From assembly GCA_021846985.1 (NCBI GenBank), contig JAJZVX010000005.1:121578-185577 (forward strand): DNA of 64,000 bases. The letters are read 5' to 3'. Source of the stretch: Acidobacteriota bacterium (GTDB lineage: Bacteria; Acidobacteriota; Terriglobia; Terriglobales; Acidobacteriaceae). Of this stretch, positions 48,164-57,538 are shown in pieces (position 1 is the first letter of the stretch; each line of letters starts with the position of its first letter). The notes below the pieces were generated by a model. It saw nothing but the letters and a program-made list of their open reading frames with translations. It was not told the DNA's origin and did no database searches. The position numbers and the translations under genes are program-made.

Positions 48164-49441
48164 TCACGCACCTTCGTCCAGAGGTGGCGCGTAACGCGCG
48201 CCTGCCAAAAGAATGACCGACGAAAGAACCAGCGTGACAAGAGTTGAGCCAAGACCCATGCTGAGGTTGGAGCGGTCTGAGATGGCGCCGATAATGGCGG
48301 GAGAGAAGGTGTCGCCGAAAGCGTGGATGCAGAAAAGATTGACGGAGATGGCCGTGGCGCGAACCGGCGCTGAGACCGAATTGACAATAGCCGTATTGAG
48401 CGGCCCGGTATTGAGAAACAGGAAGAACTCGGCAGCAAAAAGGGATGGGATGGCCCATGCATGCGGCCCGAAGAAAAGCAAAGCGCCGCAAGGCAACGTG
48501 AGCGTGACACTCCAGAAAGAGAGCAGATAGAGCGCCCGATGATTGGTGCGCAGCCAGATTTGGGCAATCCATCCACCCGCGAGCGTGCCGAGAATTCCAT
48601 CTACCACCGTCGCCCCGCCCGCCACCAGACTGGCATTGCCGGTGGAGAGGCCTGAGACGCGGCGCAGGAATTCCGGGATCCAATTGGAGATTCCTCCCAT
48701 GGCGAAGGTGAGCATGGCCAAGCCGAATGTGGCCGTCAGATAAGCGGGATTCCGGAAGAGGCCCGGGAAAGTGGAGCGGTCGAGGGTAGCGGCAATGTGG
48801 TCGCTGGAACCGCGCCGCGGCTCGCGGGCCAACCATCCGTAAAGAGCTGCCACCAAAAAGCCCGGCAGGGCGCAGACAAGAAAGGGCGTGCGCCATCCCC
48901 AGTGCGATCCGATTTCGCCGCCGGCCAGATAGCCCAGCGCCGCCCCCACGGGTATGGCAATGTAAAAGACCGACAAAATGCGGTTCCGGTCGCGCTCAGG
49001 GTAAAAGTCGGAGATCACGGCGGGAGCAAAGATGCCAAAGCTGGCCTCGCCGATGCCGACCATCGCCTGGCGCAGATAGAAGGTCCAGTAGCTGTGGACC
49101 CATATCGTGGCCAGCGTAGCCAGGCTCCAGAGCATAGCCCCGGCAATAATCAGCGGTTTGCGGCGCAGCCGGTCACCCAGCCAGCCGGTGGCCGGCGCGG
49201 CAAACATGTAGACCAGGAAAAAGGCGGTCGGCAAGGCGCCCATCTGCGCATCGCTGGCGTGAAACTCGTGCTGGACGAGCGCCACCTCGCCGGCCAGAAT
49301 GTAGCGGTCAATGTAATTGAGCAGGTTCAGCCCAATCAAGAGCAGCAGTGTGGCAACCGCGGGACTGATCCGGGGACAAGGAGGCTCAGGCATCTCGGGC
49401 ACAGTGGTTGGATCCGAAGGAAGAGCGTTGACCGAACTCAA
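48164..49441 (-). CDS. MFS transporter, spinster-like
   Basis: The 425-residue inner membrane protein has 12 predicted helices, with LNYIDRYILAGEVALVQHEF in helix 1 and FMFAAPATGWLGDRLRRKPLIIAGA-like helix 2-3 signature, as in spinster-type MFS proteins. RQAMVGIGEASFGIFAPAVISD is the helix 4-5 motif. Substrates of this group vary (lipids, sugars, aromatics). The start is TTG 49441, with weak support. Confidence 0.83.
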   Translation of the reverse strand: MSSVNALPSDPTTVPEMPEPPCPRISPAVATLLLLIGLNLLNYIDRYILAGEVALVQHEFHASDAQMGALPTAFFLVYMFAAPATGWLGDRLRRKPLIIAGAMLWSLATLATIWVHSYWTFYLRQAMVGIGEASFGIFAPAVISDFYPERDRNRILSVFYIAIPVGAALGYLAGGEIGSHWGWRTPFLVCALPGFLVAALYGWLAREPRRGSSDHIAATLDRSTFPGLFRNPAYLTATFGLAMLTFAMGGISNWIPEFLRRVSGLSTGNASLVAGGATVVDGILGTLAGGWIAQIWLRTNHRALYLLSFWSVTLTLPCGALLFFGPHAWAIPSLFAAEFFLFLNTGPLNTAIVNSVSAPVRATAISVNLFCIHAFGDTFSPAIIGAISDRSNLSMGLGSTLVTLVLSSVILLAGARYAPPLDEGA

Positions 49442-49523
49442 GGAATATCACCGGAAGACGCCACCCGCCGAACTTTGGCGGATCCATACTTCCAATTTGA
49501 TTTGGGCGGCCGGTCTGCCAACT

Positions 49524-49922
49524 TTAAGCCATGGGCCGCGGCCATCGCGCCTCAACAGTGGTGCCAATGCCGCCGCGGGGGCGGAACTTCCCGTGCACGA
49601 CGGCCCAGACCGGGTTGCAGGCCTTAACGACATCCTCCAGAACCTGATTCACGATGTTCTCCTGAAAGATTCCAAGGTTGCGATAGCAGAACAAGTACTC
49701 CTTCAGCGACTTGAGTTCCAGGCAGCGCTCACGGGGCATGTAGCGGATGGTGAGCGAACCGAAATCGGGCAGGCCGGTTTTCGGGCAGACCGAGGTCAGT
49801 TCCGGGTCGTCGATGACAATTTCGTAACCCGGAAACTGGTTTTGCCAAGTCTCAATCGGGGGAAATTCAAAATCCAGACCCGCCTTGGCATGCTCGTCAG
49901 TGTAACGCGCTTCAGACGCCAT
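49524..49922 (-). CDS. queF: NADPH-dependent 7-cyano-7-deazaguanine reductase QueF
   Basis: QueF reduces preQ0 to preQ1 in queuosine synthesis. The protein has the type I length (about 132 residues). The nucleophilic Cys lies in LTSVCPKTGLPDFG, the substrate/NADPH motif is ELKSLKEYLFCYRN, and HGKFRPRGGIGTTVEARWPR forms the end. Start is uncertain: ATG 49922 gives the compact form, while GTG 49994 adds 24 residues and has AGGA a few bases upstream. The GTG form would overlap nothing but the divergent promoter region. Confidence 0.94.
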   Translation of the reverse strand: MASEARYTDEHAKAGLDFEFPPIETWQNQFPGYEIVIDDPELTSVCPKTGLPDFGSLTIRYMPRERCLELKSLKEYLFCYRNLGIFQENIVNQVLEDVVKACNPVWAVVHGKFRPRGGIGTTVEARWPRPMA

Positions 49923-50025
49923 TCCTGCATTGTACGGCGGAAGGGAGGCGCCATCGAGCGTCTCGGCATTTTTCTGCTTCCTCTGGCCAGACACGGAGTC
50001 CTATATACTGGCTCTGGTTAACCGC

Positions 50026-51264
50026 ATGACGCTAGAAGAGAAGCAAACGAGTCGGCGCTGGCTATGGCTGGTACTGTCGCTCATTCTGATCATTGTGTTC
50101 TTCACGGTTCGATCTTTCACCAGGGATCGCGTAACAGTTCGCGCCGCACGGGCTACCCACCTTCCCGTGGCGAGTACGGTGAGCACAAACGGACGGGTCG
50201 AGCCGGTGGCTAATTTCGAGCTTTTCAGCCCCATTGCCACCACGGTCAAAGCTGTTTATGTCCAGCCCGGGGACCATGTACAGGCCGGCAAACTACTGAT
50301 GAGGCTCGATGATACGCAGGCCAAAGCTTCAGTGGCCTCAGCCGAGAGCGGAGTGAAGACAGCGCAGGCGGCGATGGATGCGGCCATCCACAACGGGACT
50401 CTGCAGGAACGCCAGGCGATGGCTGCGGACATTGCCAGAGAAAAGCTGGAACTTGCGCAGGCGCGACGCAACCTTGAAACACTTATAAAGCTGAACACGT
50501 CGGGGGCTGCTTCAGCGGGCGAAGTTCTGGCCGCGCGCCAGCAGGTGGAGATTGCGGAGACGAGTCTGAGCGCGTTGCGTGAGAGCGCGCAAGGGCGTTA
50601 TTCGCTGGCCGATGTAGAACGGGCGCGAGCTGCGCTCCGTGGAGCGGAAGCAAACCTGGCTGCGGCGCGCAAAGTGCTGAACGAAACCATGGTCCGCGCG
50701 CCGATCTCAGGAACCGTGTACGCTATCTACCTTGGAGCGACGGATTTTGCGGAAGCGGGCAAGCTGCTCCTGCAGATGGCAGATACTCAACACGAGCGGG
50801 TGCGAGCCTACTTCGACGAACCGGAGATCGGCCGGCTGGCCGTGGGGCAGGAAATCCAGATCAAATGGGACGCCAAGCCCGGTCAAGCGTGGAAAGGGCA
50901 CATCGAGCGGATACCGGCAACCGTGGTGACCTATGGCACGCGCAACGTCGGCGAGGTTCTGGTCCACATCGACGATCCGGACAGCGGACTGCTTCCCGAC
51001 ACGCATGTGACCGTTACAGTGACAACGTCGAGCGAGGCAGATGCCCTCAGTGTGCCGCGCGAGGCGCTCCACGCAGAAAATGGGAGACCTTACGTATTTC
51101 GAATCGTCCACGGGAGCCTGCAAAGGACCTATGTTACAACCGGGACCATCAATCTCACGCAGGTAGCCATTCTTTCCGGTCTCAAGGATGGAGAATGGGT
51201 GGCCGTGGGAACAACCAGTGGGCAGCCGATGCTGGATGGCATGGTGGTTAAGGTGGTGCGGTGA
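50026..51264 (+). CDS. HlyD/AcrA-type periplasmic adaptor protein
   Basis: The 412-residue protein has one N-terminal membrane anchor (WLWLVLSLILIIVFFTV) and a lipoyl-like half-motif (VKAVYVQPGDHVQAGKLLMRLDD). A long coiled-coil hairpin (about 105-240, AKASVASAESGVKTAQAAMD on) leads to the second lipoyl half APISGTVYAIYLGATDFAEAG, then the beta-barrel and membrane-proximal domain. It would bridge an inner membrane pump to a TolC-type channel. Its stop overlaps the next gene by 4 nt. No pump gene is present in this operon. Confidence 0.92.
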   Translation: MTLEEKQTSRRWLWLVLSLILIIVFFTVRSFTRDRVTVRAARATHLPVASTVSTNGRVEPVANFELFSPIATTVKAVYVQPGDHVQAGKLLMRLDDTQAKASVASAESGVKTAQAAMDAAIHNGTLQERQAMAADIAREKLELAQARRNLETLIKLNTSGAASAGEVLAARQQVEIAETSLSALRESAQGRYSLADVERARAALRGAEANLAAARKVLNETMVRAPISGTVYAIYLGATDFAEAGKLLLQMADTQHERVRAYFDEPEIGRLAVGQEIQIKWDAKPGQAWKGHIERIPATVVTYGTRNVGEVLVHIDDPDSGLLPDTHVTVTVTTSSEADALSVPREALHAENGRPYVFRIVHGSLQRTYVTTGTINLTQVAILSGLKDGEWVAVGTTSGQPMLDGMVVKVVR

Positions 51265-52244
51265 GGCAACTGAACACGGCGCGAAAGATATGTTCCTTAG
51301 CCGCGCCGTTGGCGCTGGCCGTGGCCGCGGCACAGCAACCGTTGATGCAGATTCACAAGGCTCTGCAGAACGGCGAGGCCGACAAGGCTCTGGAACTGCT
51401 GCAGGCTCTTCCCCCGGGAACGAATCGCGCGCAGGCCATGAACCTGGAGTGCCGTGTGCGCTTCACACTACAACAGTGGGAGGCCGCCGCGGACGCCTGC
51501 CAACGAGCGGTTAATCTGGACGGTCAGAACTCGAATTACCAGATGTGGCTGGGGCGGGCATTGGGTGAAAAGGCCAACCGCGCCAATTTTTTGAGCGCGT
51601 TTTCCTTGGCAAAGCGCGTGCGCCAGGCCTTCCAGACGGCGGTTCAACTCAATCCACGGAATGCCCCGGCACTGGCGGATTTAGGTGAGTTTTATTGTTC
51701 CGCTCCGGGGGTGGTAGGCGGAGGGCTGGACAAGGCCGAGAGTGTGGCACTGGAACTGGACCGGGTGGATCCGGCGCGAGCCCACCAACTACGCGCCAAA
51801 ATCGCGGAAGATCGCAAGGACTACGGAACGGCAGAACGGGAATTCAAGCAGGCTATTGCAGCCAGTTCCCACCCCGCCTTTCGCTGGACTCCCCTGGCGG
51901 ATTTCTACCGCCGGCGGCAACGCTGGTCAGAGATGGAATGGGCCGTACGCAGCAGCATCAAGGCTGCGGAGCATGACAGTCAGGACGGTGTCCCACTCTA
52001 TGATGGAGCCTCCATCCTGATTCAGGCCGGCCGTGACCTTCCCCTGGCCGCGAAGATGCTGGAGGACTACGTTGGGGGCCATGCCAGGACGGAAGAGGCG
52101 CCGACCTTCGCCGCTTATACGCGGCTCGCGCGCGTTGAACAGCGTCTCGGGGATCTTGCTGCCGCCAGAAAGGCGCGGACCGCCGCGCTCCAGTTGGCAC
52201 ACGAATACAAGCCCGCTCTGGAACTTAAGCTTCAGGGGCCATAG
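51261..52244 (+). CDS. Exported TPR protein in the adaptor-TolC operon
   Basis: The 327-residue protein has a signal-like N-terminus (KICSLAAPLALAVAAAQ) and TPR-type repeats (ADKALELLQALPPGTNRAQAM, WEAAADACQRAVNLDGQNSNY, YGTAEREFKQAIAASSHPAF). GTG 51261 overlaps the adaptor stop by 4 nt, and its own stop is 14 nt before the TolC-like gene, so the three are co-transcribed. A role in assembling the export complex is inferred. Confidence 0.85.
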   Translation: MRQLNTARKICSLAAPLALAVAAAQQPLMQIHKALQNGEADKALELLQALPPGTNRAQAMNLECRVRFTLQQWEAAADACQRAVNLDGQNSNYQMWLGRALGEKANRANFLSAFSLAKRVRQAFQTAVQLNPRNAPALADLGEFYCSAPGVVGGGLDKAESVALELDRVDPARAHQLRAKIAEDRKDYGTAEREFKQAIAASSHPAFRWTPLADFYRRRQRWSEMEWAVRSSIKAAEHDSQDGVPLYDGASILIQAGRDLPLAAKMLEDYVGGHARTEEAPTFAAYTRLARVEQRLGDLAAARKARTAALQLAHEYKPALELKLQGP

Positions 52245-52258
52245 CATTGGATGGAAGA

Positions 52259-53620
52259 ATGCAGGTGAAGAGAACAGACACTCCAAGACGGGCATGGATG
52301 CCATTGACGCTCGCGGTGGCCCTGACAGCAGCCCCCGGACTGCTTGCCGCTCAGGTGTCGCTGGGCACCGTGGTGGATCTGGCGCAACGGAATAGCACCA
52401 TGGTCCGATTGGCCCAGGCTGACGTGCACAAAGCCCAGGCCAATCTCTCGGAAAGCAGGGACGTGATCGTGCCTTCCGTGCTCTTTGAGACCGGACTTCC
52501 CGCATTTCCTGAGGTGGGCTTCACCGGCACGCCTCCTTCGATCTGGGGTGCGACGGTTCAGTCTCTGATCTTCGGAATACCGCAGAAACGTTATATTGAT
52601 GCCGCTCACCTCGGCTTGAAGGCCGCTCTGGCCAAAATGCACGATTCTCAGGAGCAGGTAGCGCTTGATGCATCCACAGCCTACATCGAGATGGATACCG
52701 TAAACCGGGAACTGGAGGCGGTCCAGGAACAACAAACATACGCCAGCCGTCTGGTTGATATTGAGCAGGAGCGCGCCGAGGCCGGGGTGGATCCGCTCAG
52801 TGAGGTTCTGCAGGCGCGTCTCACCGCTGCCCAGATCAAATTGCGGCGCATACAACTGGAAGCACGCGCCCATACTCTGGCCACACAACTTGCTTCCCTT
52901 ACCGGACTGCCTGTCGGCTCCATCACTCCAGACCATGCCAGCATCCCGGAAATACCCAAAGTGACCGGCGACCTTCCCGCGCACAGCCTCGCGGGAGTGG
53001 GTTCAGCCGAGTTCCTGGCGCGCTCGAAACAGATGCAGGCCAAGGGCGACCGACAGCTTAATTATCTGCCTCAGTTAAGCTTCATTGCCCAGTACAACCG
53101 CAACACTACACTGTTGAACGACGTCAACTCCTACTTTGCCAAGCCTCTTCCGGCCAACAACTTCAGTACGGGCATATCCATCCAGTTACCCATCCTCGAC
53201 ATGTGGCATCGCGCCAAGGCGCGTGAGTCCTCGGCTGATGCCCTTCGAGCCACGGTAGAGGCTGAGGAGGCGCGCCGCCAGAATGAGGTCCAGGTTGCGG
53301 AACTGACCGGGAGCCTGCGTGAATTGGACGCGCAGGCCGAGATTGCCAGTCTGAAACAACAGATTGCAGGCGAGCAACTGCGTACGGCGCTGGTTCAACT
53401 CAAATTGGGGAATGGCGCCGGCAGCGGGCCAGGCGCACCGCCGCAGCTTTCGCCTAAAGCCGAGCAGTTGGCCCGGATCGACGAGCGGCAGAAATACCAG
53501 GACGCGTTGGATGCCAGTCTGGAGTTGGCCAAGGCACGGCTTGACCTTTTGCGAGCGCTCGGGCACATGGACGATTGGCTCCGTGAGCTTCGTCCCGGGT
53601 ATTCCGCCTCTTCGAAATAG
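52259..53620 (+). CDS. TolC-family outer membrane channel protein
   Basis: The 453-residue protein has a signal peptide (MPLTLAVALTAAPGLLAAQ) and two long helical TolC repeats. The first has VVDLAQRNSTMVRLAQADVHKA and a later SRLVDIEQERAEAGVDPLSEVLQ, typical of OEP domains. The barrel strands are short (TVQSLIFGIPQKRYIDAA). It would form a trimeric exit duct with the HlyD-type adaptor two genes upstream. The start is ATG 52259 (a TTG four codons earlier is possible). hpnJ follows after 28 nt. Confidence 0.88.
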   Translation: MQVKRTDTPRRAWMPLTLAVALTAAPGLLAAQVSLGTVVDLAQRNSTMVRLAQADVHKAQANLSESRDVIVPSVLFETGLPAFPEVGFTGTPPSIWGATVQSLIFGIPQKRYIDAAHLGLKAALAKMHDSQEQVALDASTAYIEMDTVNRELEAVQEQQTYASRLVDIEQERAEAGVDPLSEVLQARLTAAQIKLRRIQLEARAHTLATQLASLTGLPVGSITPDHASIPEIPKVTGDLPAHSLAGVGSAEFLARSKQMQAKGDRQLNYLPQLSFIAQYNRNTTLLNDVNSYFAKPLPANNFSTGISIQLPILDMWHRAKARESSADALRATVEAEEARRQNEVQVAELTGSLRELDAQAEIASLKQQIAGEQLRTALVQLKLGNGAGSGPGAPPQLSPKAEQLARIDERQKYQDALDASLELAKARLDLLRALGHMDDWLRELRPGYSASSK

Positions 53621-53648
53621 GCAAAATGCTAGAATGGAAGAGATGAGC

Positions 53649-55124
53649 ATGCCTCTCAAAACCCTCTTCCTCAACCCTCCTTCCTTCGAGAATTTCGACG
53701 GCGGCGCAAGTTCGCGCTGGCCGGCAACCCGCGAGATTGAGTCCTACTGGTATCCTGTATGGCTCACCTATCCGGCCGGCATGCTGGAGGGCTCGCGTCT
53801 GCTCGACGCTCCGCCGCATCACGTCTCCGCGGCAGAGACCATTCAGATTTGCAAGGACTACGAGTTTCTGGTTCTGTTTACCTCCACGGTGGGCTGGGAA
53901 GGCGATCAGCGACTGGCTGAAGCAATCAAGGCGGCCAATCCCTCCATTCGCATTGCCTTCGTAGGACCGCCGGTCACCACCGATCCCGACCGCGCGCTCA
54001 AGGAGTGCTCAGCCCTGGACTTCATCTGCCGCCGCGAGTTCGACTACTCGGTGGTCGAATATGCGCAGGGCAAGCCGCTGAACGAGATTCTTGGGATCAG
54101 CTACATGAAGGACGGCAACGTTGTTCACAATTTCGATCGGCCGCAGGTGGAAAACCTGGACGCGATGCCCTGGGCTACCAAGATCTACAAGCGCGATCTG
54201 GACGTTACCCGCTACAACGTGCCCTTCCTGCTGCATCCTTACATTGCTCTTTACTCAACGCGAGGCTGCCCGGCGCAGTGCACCTACTGCCTGTGGCCGC
54301 AGACGCTGAGCGGACATGCCTGGCGCAAGCGCTCCACCGACGATGTGGCGGCCGAACTGGCCTGGGCCAAGGAGAACTTCCCCGAAGTCAAGGAATTCTT
54401 CTTTGACGACGATACCTTCAATATCCAGAGAGCTCGCACCATCGAACTGTGCCAGAAGCTGAAACCGCTGGGCCTGACCTGGAGTTGCACGTCGCGCGTC
54501 ACCACCGATCGCGAAACGCTTAAGGCCATGAAAGAAGCCGGATGCCGCCTGCTCATCGTGGGCTTTGAATCGGGTGATCCGCAGATCCTCAAAAACATCA
54601 AAAAGGGCGCCACGGTGGAGCGCGCACGCGAATTTGCCAAGGACTGCCATGATCTTGGCTTGACCATTCACGCGGACTTTATTCTTGGACTGCCCGGCGA
54701 AACCAAACAGTCAATCCGCAACACGATCAACTTTGCCAAGTCACTGGATTGCGAAACCATCCAGGTTTCCATTGCCCATGCTTACCCTGGCACCGAGTTT
54801 TACGAGTATGCCAAGACCAATGGGTTCATTGTGAACACCGCCGCCATGAGCGACGAGGGCGGTCACCAGATGGCGCACATCGAGTATCCCGGTCTGCCCA
54901 CCGACTATGTGCTTGAAATGGTGCATCGCTTCTACGACGAGTACTATTTCCGTCCCAAGGCGGCTTTCCGCGTGGTGTGGAAAGCGATTGTCAACCGCGA
55001 TTTGCCACGCCTTTATACCGAAGCCAAGGCGTTCTTGAAGCTGCGCTCGCAGCGTAACAAGATGGTCAAGGCGACGCGCCGTCAGCAACAGGAACCTCCG
55101 GCTCCGGCAGGTGCGGGCGCGTAA
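53649..55124 (+). CDS. hpnJ: Hopanoid biosynthesis B12-binding radical SAM protein HpnJ
   Basis: HpnJ takes part in building the cyclitol ether side chain of bacteriohopanepolyols. The 491 residues open with TLFLNPPSFENFDGGASSRW, the family hallmark, followed by a cobalamin-binding-type domain (to about 175). The radical SAM core has CX3CX2C in TRGCPAQCTYCLWPQ and GFESGDPQILKNIKKG. A Lys/Arg/Gln/Pro-rich tail ends the protein. ATG 53649 is chosen because GGAAG lies 8 nt upstream; ATG 53643 and ATG 53634 are alternatives. It is the last gene of the adaptor/TPR/TolC operon. Confidence 0.9.
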   Translation: MPLKTLFLNPPSFENFDGGASSRWPATREIESYWYPVWLTYPAGMLEGSRLLDAPPHHVSAAETIQICKDYEFLVLFTSTVGWEGDQRLAEAIKAANPSIRIAFVGPPVTTDPDRALKECSALDFICRREFDYSVVEYAQGKPLNEILGISYMKDGNVVHNFDRPQVENLDAMPWATKIYKRDLDVTRYNVPFLLHPYIALYSTRGCPAQCTYCLWPQTLSGHAWRKRSTDDVAAELAWAKENFPEVKEFFFDDDTFNIQRARTIELCQKLKPLGLTWSCTSRVTTDRETLKAMKEAGCRLLIVGFESGDPQILKNIKKGATVERAREFAKDCHDLGLTIHADFILGLPGETKQSIRNTINFAKSLDCETIQVSIAHAYPGTEFYEYAKTNGFIVNTAAMSDEGGHQMAHIEYPGLPTDYVLEMVHRFYDEYYFRPKAAFRVVWKAIVNRDLPRLYTEAKAFLKLRSQRNKMVKATRRQQQEPPAPAGAGA

Positions 55125-55144
55125 CATCCACCGTTTCTAGAAGA

Positions 55145-55177
55145 GAGGGCGGCGCATCTGCGTTCGCCCTCCTTTTT
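55145..55177 (+). terminator. Intrinsic terminator after hpnJ
   Basis: A 7-bp G/C stem (55145-55151 and 55165-55171) with a 13-nt loop is followed by C and T5. It lies 20 nt after the hpnJ stop, so the EamA pair downstream needs read-through or its own promoter. Confidence 0.8.
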
Positions 55178-55202
55178 GCATCGAGAGCACGACGCATATA
55201 TC

Positions 55203-55631
55203 ATGGCCCATTCAAGACTCACGCCGTGGCAATGCCTGATCCTGGCACAGGTTGCCATCTGCGCTCCCCTGGGCGACACCTGTCTTTCCCGTGGCATGGC
55301 GCATATACCCGCCATCACGCTCGCCCACCCGCTGAGCCTCATCACCGCCGTCTTCACCCCCTGGATTGCGCTGGGCATCGCGCTGCTCATCGGATTCTTC
55401 GCCAGCTACCTGACCGCCCTTTCCTGGGCCGATCTCACTTTTGTGCTGCCGGCCACCGCCTTCGGCAACGTTATCGTGGCTCTCTTCGCACGCTTCTGGC
55501 TGCATGAACCAATCTCGCTGGAACGCTGGGCTGGTATCGTGCTCATCACCGTGGGCGTGGGCTTCGTGGCTCGCGGACCGTCGTTGACGGAGCAGCCCGC
55601 ACCCGAGACAGAAGAGGAGCCCGTGCGATGA
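55203..55631 (+). CDS. Half-size EamA/DMT membrane protein, first of a pair
   Basis: The 142-residue protein has four hydrophobic helices (LILAQVAICAPLGDTCLS, PLSLITAVFTPWIALGIALL, LTFVLPATAFGNVIVALFA, WAGIVLITVGVGFVA), which is one EamA unit; full DMT carriers have two. ISLERWAGIVLITVGVG is the usual EamA end. Small paired proteins of this fold include ArnE/ArnF, which flip a lipid-linked sugar. The ATG at 55203 has no clear ribosome site. Its stop overlaps the next gene. Confidence 0.82.
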   Translation: MAHSRLTPWQCLILAQVAICAPLGDTCLSRGMAHIPAITLAHPLSLITAVFTPWIALGIALLIGFFASYLTALSWADLTFVLPATAFGNVIVALFARFWLHEPISLERWAGIVLITVGVGFVARGPSLTEQPAPETEEEPVR

Positions 55632-56035
55632 TGTCTGTCTGCCATCCCGCGCAGCCCGGTCCATGGGCGGCCGCCGCCATGATCGCCGCCATCGTGCTCA
55701 GTTCGACGGCGGGCGAAGTGCTGACCGCGGCAGCCATGAAGTCCATCGGGGATCTGGATGAGATTCGCGCCCGCAGAGGCATGGCGGGCGCCATTCGCGC
55801 GGTTCTCACCTGCCCCTTGTTCTTTCCCGGAGTAGGTTTTCTTGCGGTTGCTTTCTTCGCGCTGCTCTTTGCTCTCAATCACCTGGACCTGAGCCTGGTG
55901 GCGCCGGCATCCGCATCACTCACGCTGGTCACCAACGCCATCGCCGGCAAGCTCTTCCTCAAAGAAAACGTCGACCGCCGCCGCTGGACGGCGGCGGTTC
56001 TGGTCTGCATTGGGGTGTATCTGCTGGCGCATTGA
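55628..56035 (+). CDS. Half-size EamA/DMT membrane protein, second of a pair
   Basis: The 135-residue protein also has four helices (AAAMIAAIVLSSTAGEVLTAAA, FFPGVGFLAVAFFALLFAL, LSLVAPASASLTLVTNAIAG, WTAAVLVCIGVYLLA), with the EamA core NHLDLSLVAPASASLTLV and KENVDRRRWTAAVLVCIGV. ATG 55628 overlaps the partner stop by 4 nt, so a heterodimer is likely. It is convergent with hpnE, with 33 nt between stops. A lipid or hopanoid substrate is only suggested by the neighbours. Confidence 0.82.
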   Translation: MMSVCHPAQPGPWAAAAMIAAIVLSSTAGEVLTAAAMKSIGDLDEIRARRGMAGAIRAVLTCPLFFPGVGFLAVAFFALLFALNHLDLSLVAPASASLTLVTNAIAGKLFLKENVDRRRWTAAVLVCIGVYLLAH

Positions 56036-56068
56036 CGAGCGCCTTCCTGCGCCTGGCATTTCACCGAG

Positions 56069-57538
56069 CTACCTGCGCAGCCAACGCATCAGTCCGCGTG
56101 GCTCCATATCTGGTTCGAGAAAACGGCGCGGCTCTCCAGTTGCGAACAGCAGTGTTTCGGCCGCCAGGTGCCCGGAGCGCGCCGCGCTCTCCATCGTCGA
56201 CGGCCAGCCGGTTTGTATCCAATCCCCGGCCAGAAAGAGATGCGGCCACGGCGAAACGGCTGCAGGCCTCGCGCTATCAATACCGGGAGGCACCGAAAAG
56301 GTGGCCCGCACTTCCTTGATCAGTGCCGACTTCTCAAGCTTCGCCTCCTTCGCCGCCGGAAAGAACCGGGCCAGTTCACCCAGAGCCAGGCCTAGGGCCT
56401 CCTCGCGTTTAAGCGCGGCAAAATTGCGCGACGCACTGACCACCAGTTCAATGTAGTTTCCGGGACGCTTCTGCAGCAGCGACTGGTTGTACATCCAGTG
56501 GATGGGACTGTCGAGCAGAACGGCGTGTTCCAGTTCCGTCACCGGGCGGTCGAACCACAGGTGCACACTGCATATGGGCCTGTGCGCGTGCTTTTCAATC
56601 TGGCGCGCCAGCCGCTCGCCGGCTTTCTCCGTGGGCAGGTGCGGCAGCAGCTTCTGCGTGGCCTCAAACGGCAGTGCAAGGACCACAAACTCGGCAACCA
56701 CCTCGCCGGTGCGAGTGTACACTGTCCATGTTCGGGCGTCTTCGTCCCAGGCGGCGCCCTCGACGTACTCATTCATGGCTACCGCGCCGCCACGCGCCGC
56801 AAGGTAGGCGGGAACCTTTTCATAAAGGCCGCTCAGGGGAACGGTACTCAGGCCCATGGCGCCGGCTTCGGCTGAATCCAGGAAGAGCCCCCGGATCACC
56901 ATTGCGGCGTAGTTCAATCCGATCTCGTCGAGTTCCCCGTTCAGAGCGCTGGCGATAACCAGCCTCCAGAAGCGGTCCAGGGCGCCTTGCGTTTGCCGCT
57001 GGCGGCGCAGCCAGTGGCCAAGCGATTCGCTGGGATCGGTGGCTTTGCCGAGCAGAATGGCTGCGAAGGCGCGGGCCAGCGCAAGCTTGTCGGCCAGGGA
57101 AAAGGCCGAGGCGCAGAGCAGCTTGGGAAGTCCGTGGAGAGGCGCGGGAAGCAGCGACGGACCCAGCACCGATCGACGTCCGCCGGGCTCGATCATGGTC
57201 ATCTCGGTGGTCCAGTGAATACGTTCGGAGACTCCGATGCGGCGATAGAAACCGATCAGGTTGGTATAGGCGCCTATGAGCACATGCTGGCAGTTATCGA
57301 CGATCTCGCCCACGCCCGGGTGCAGGTATGACGATGCTCTTCCCCCCAGGTAGCCGCGCTGCTCGATGAGTTGCACGCCCAGCCCCGCGTCGGCAAGGGC
57401 GCACGCGGCGCTCATCCCAGCCACGCCCCCGCCGATTACCGCAACTGTCTTTGTAGAACTCCGCTGCAAGGAATCCGCCCTTCGGCCCTGCGGCCCTTCA
57501 CGAGAAGAAGCGCGCAAGAGCCATGCGCATAAGGCCAA
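56069..57538 (-). CDS. hpnE: Hydroxysqualene dehydroxylase HpnE
   Basis: HpnE, an FAD-dependent amine-oxidase-type enzyme, reduces hydroxysqualene to squalene. The 489 residues have the FAD loop AVIGGGVAGMSAACALADAG, with EQRGYLGGRASSYLHPG, FWRLVIASALNGELDEIG and the closing FLAGDWIQTGWPSTMESAARSG. ATG 57538 overlaps the end of hpnD by 41 nt; an internal start nearer the FAD loop cannot be excluded, since about 27 residues precede it. Confidence 0.93.
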   Translation of the reverse strand: MALCAWLLRASSREGPQGRRADSLQRSSTKTVAVIGGGVAGMSAACALADAGLGVQLIEQRGYLGGRASSYLHPGVGEIVDNCQHVLIGAYTNLIGFYRRIGVSERIHWTTEMTMIEPGGRRSVLGPSLLPAPLHGLPKLLCASAFSLADKLALARAFAAILLGKATDPSESLGHWLRRQRQTQGALDRFWRLVIASALNGELDEIGLNYAAMVIRGLFLDSAEAGAMGLSTVPLSGLYEKVPAYLAARGGAVAMNEYVEGAAWDEDARTWTVYTRTGEVVAEFVVLALPFEATQKLLPHLPTEKAGERLARQIEKHAHRPICSVHLWFDRPVTELEHAVLLDSPIHWMYNQSLLQKRPGNYIELVVSASRNFAALKREEALGLALGELARFFPAAKEAKLEKSALIKEVRATFSVPPGIDSARPAAVSPWPHLFLAGDWIQTGWPSTMESAARSGHLAAETLLFATGEPRRFLEPDMEPRGLMRWLRR

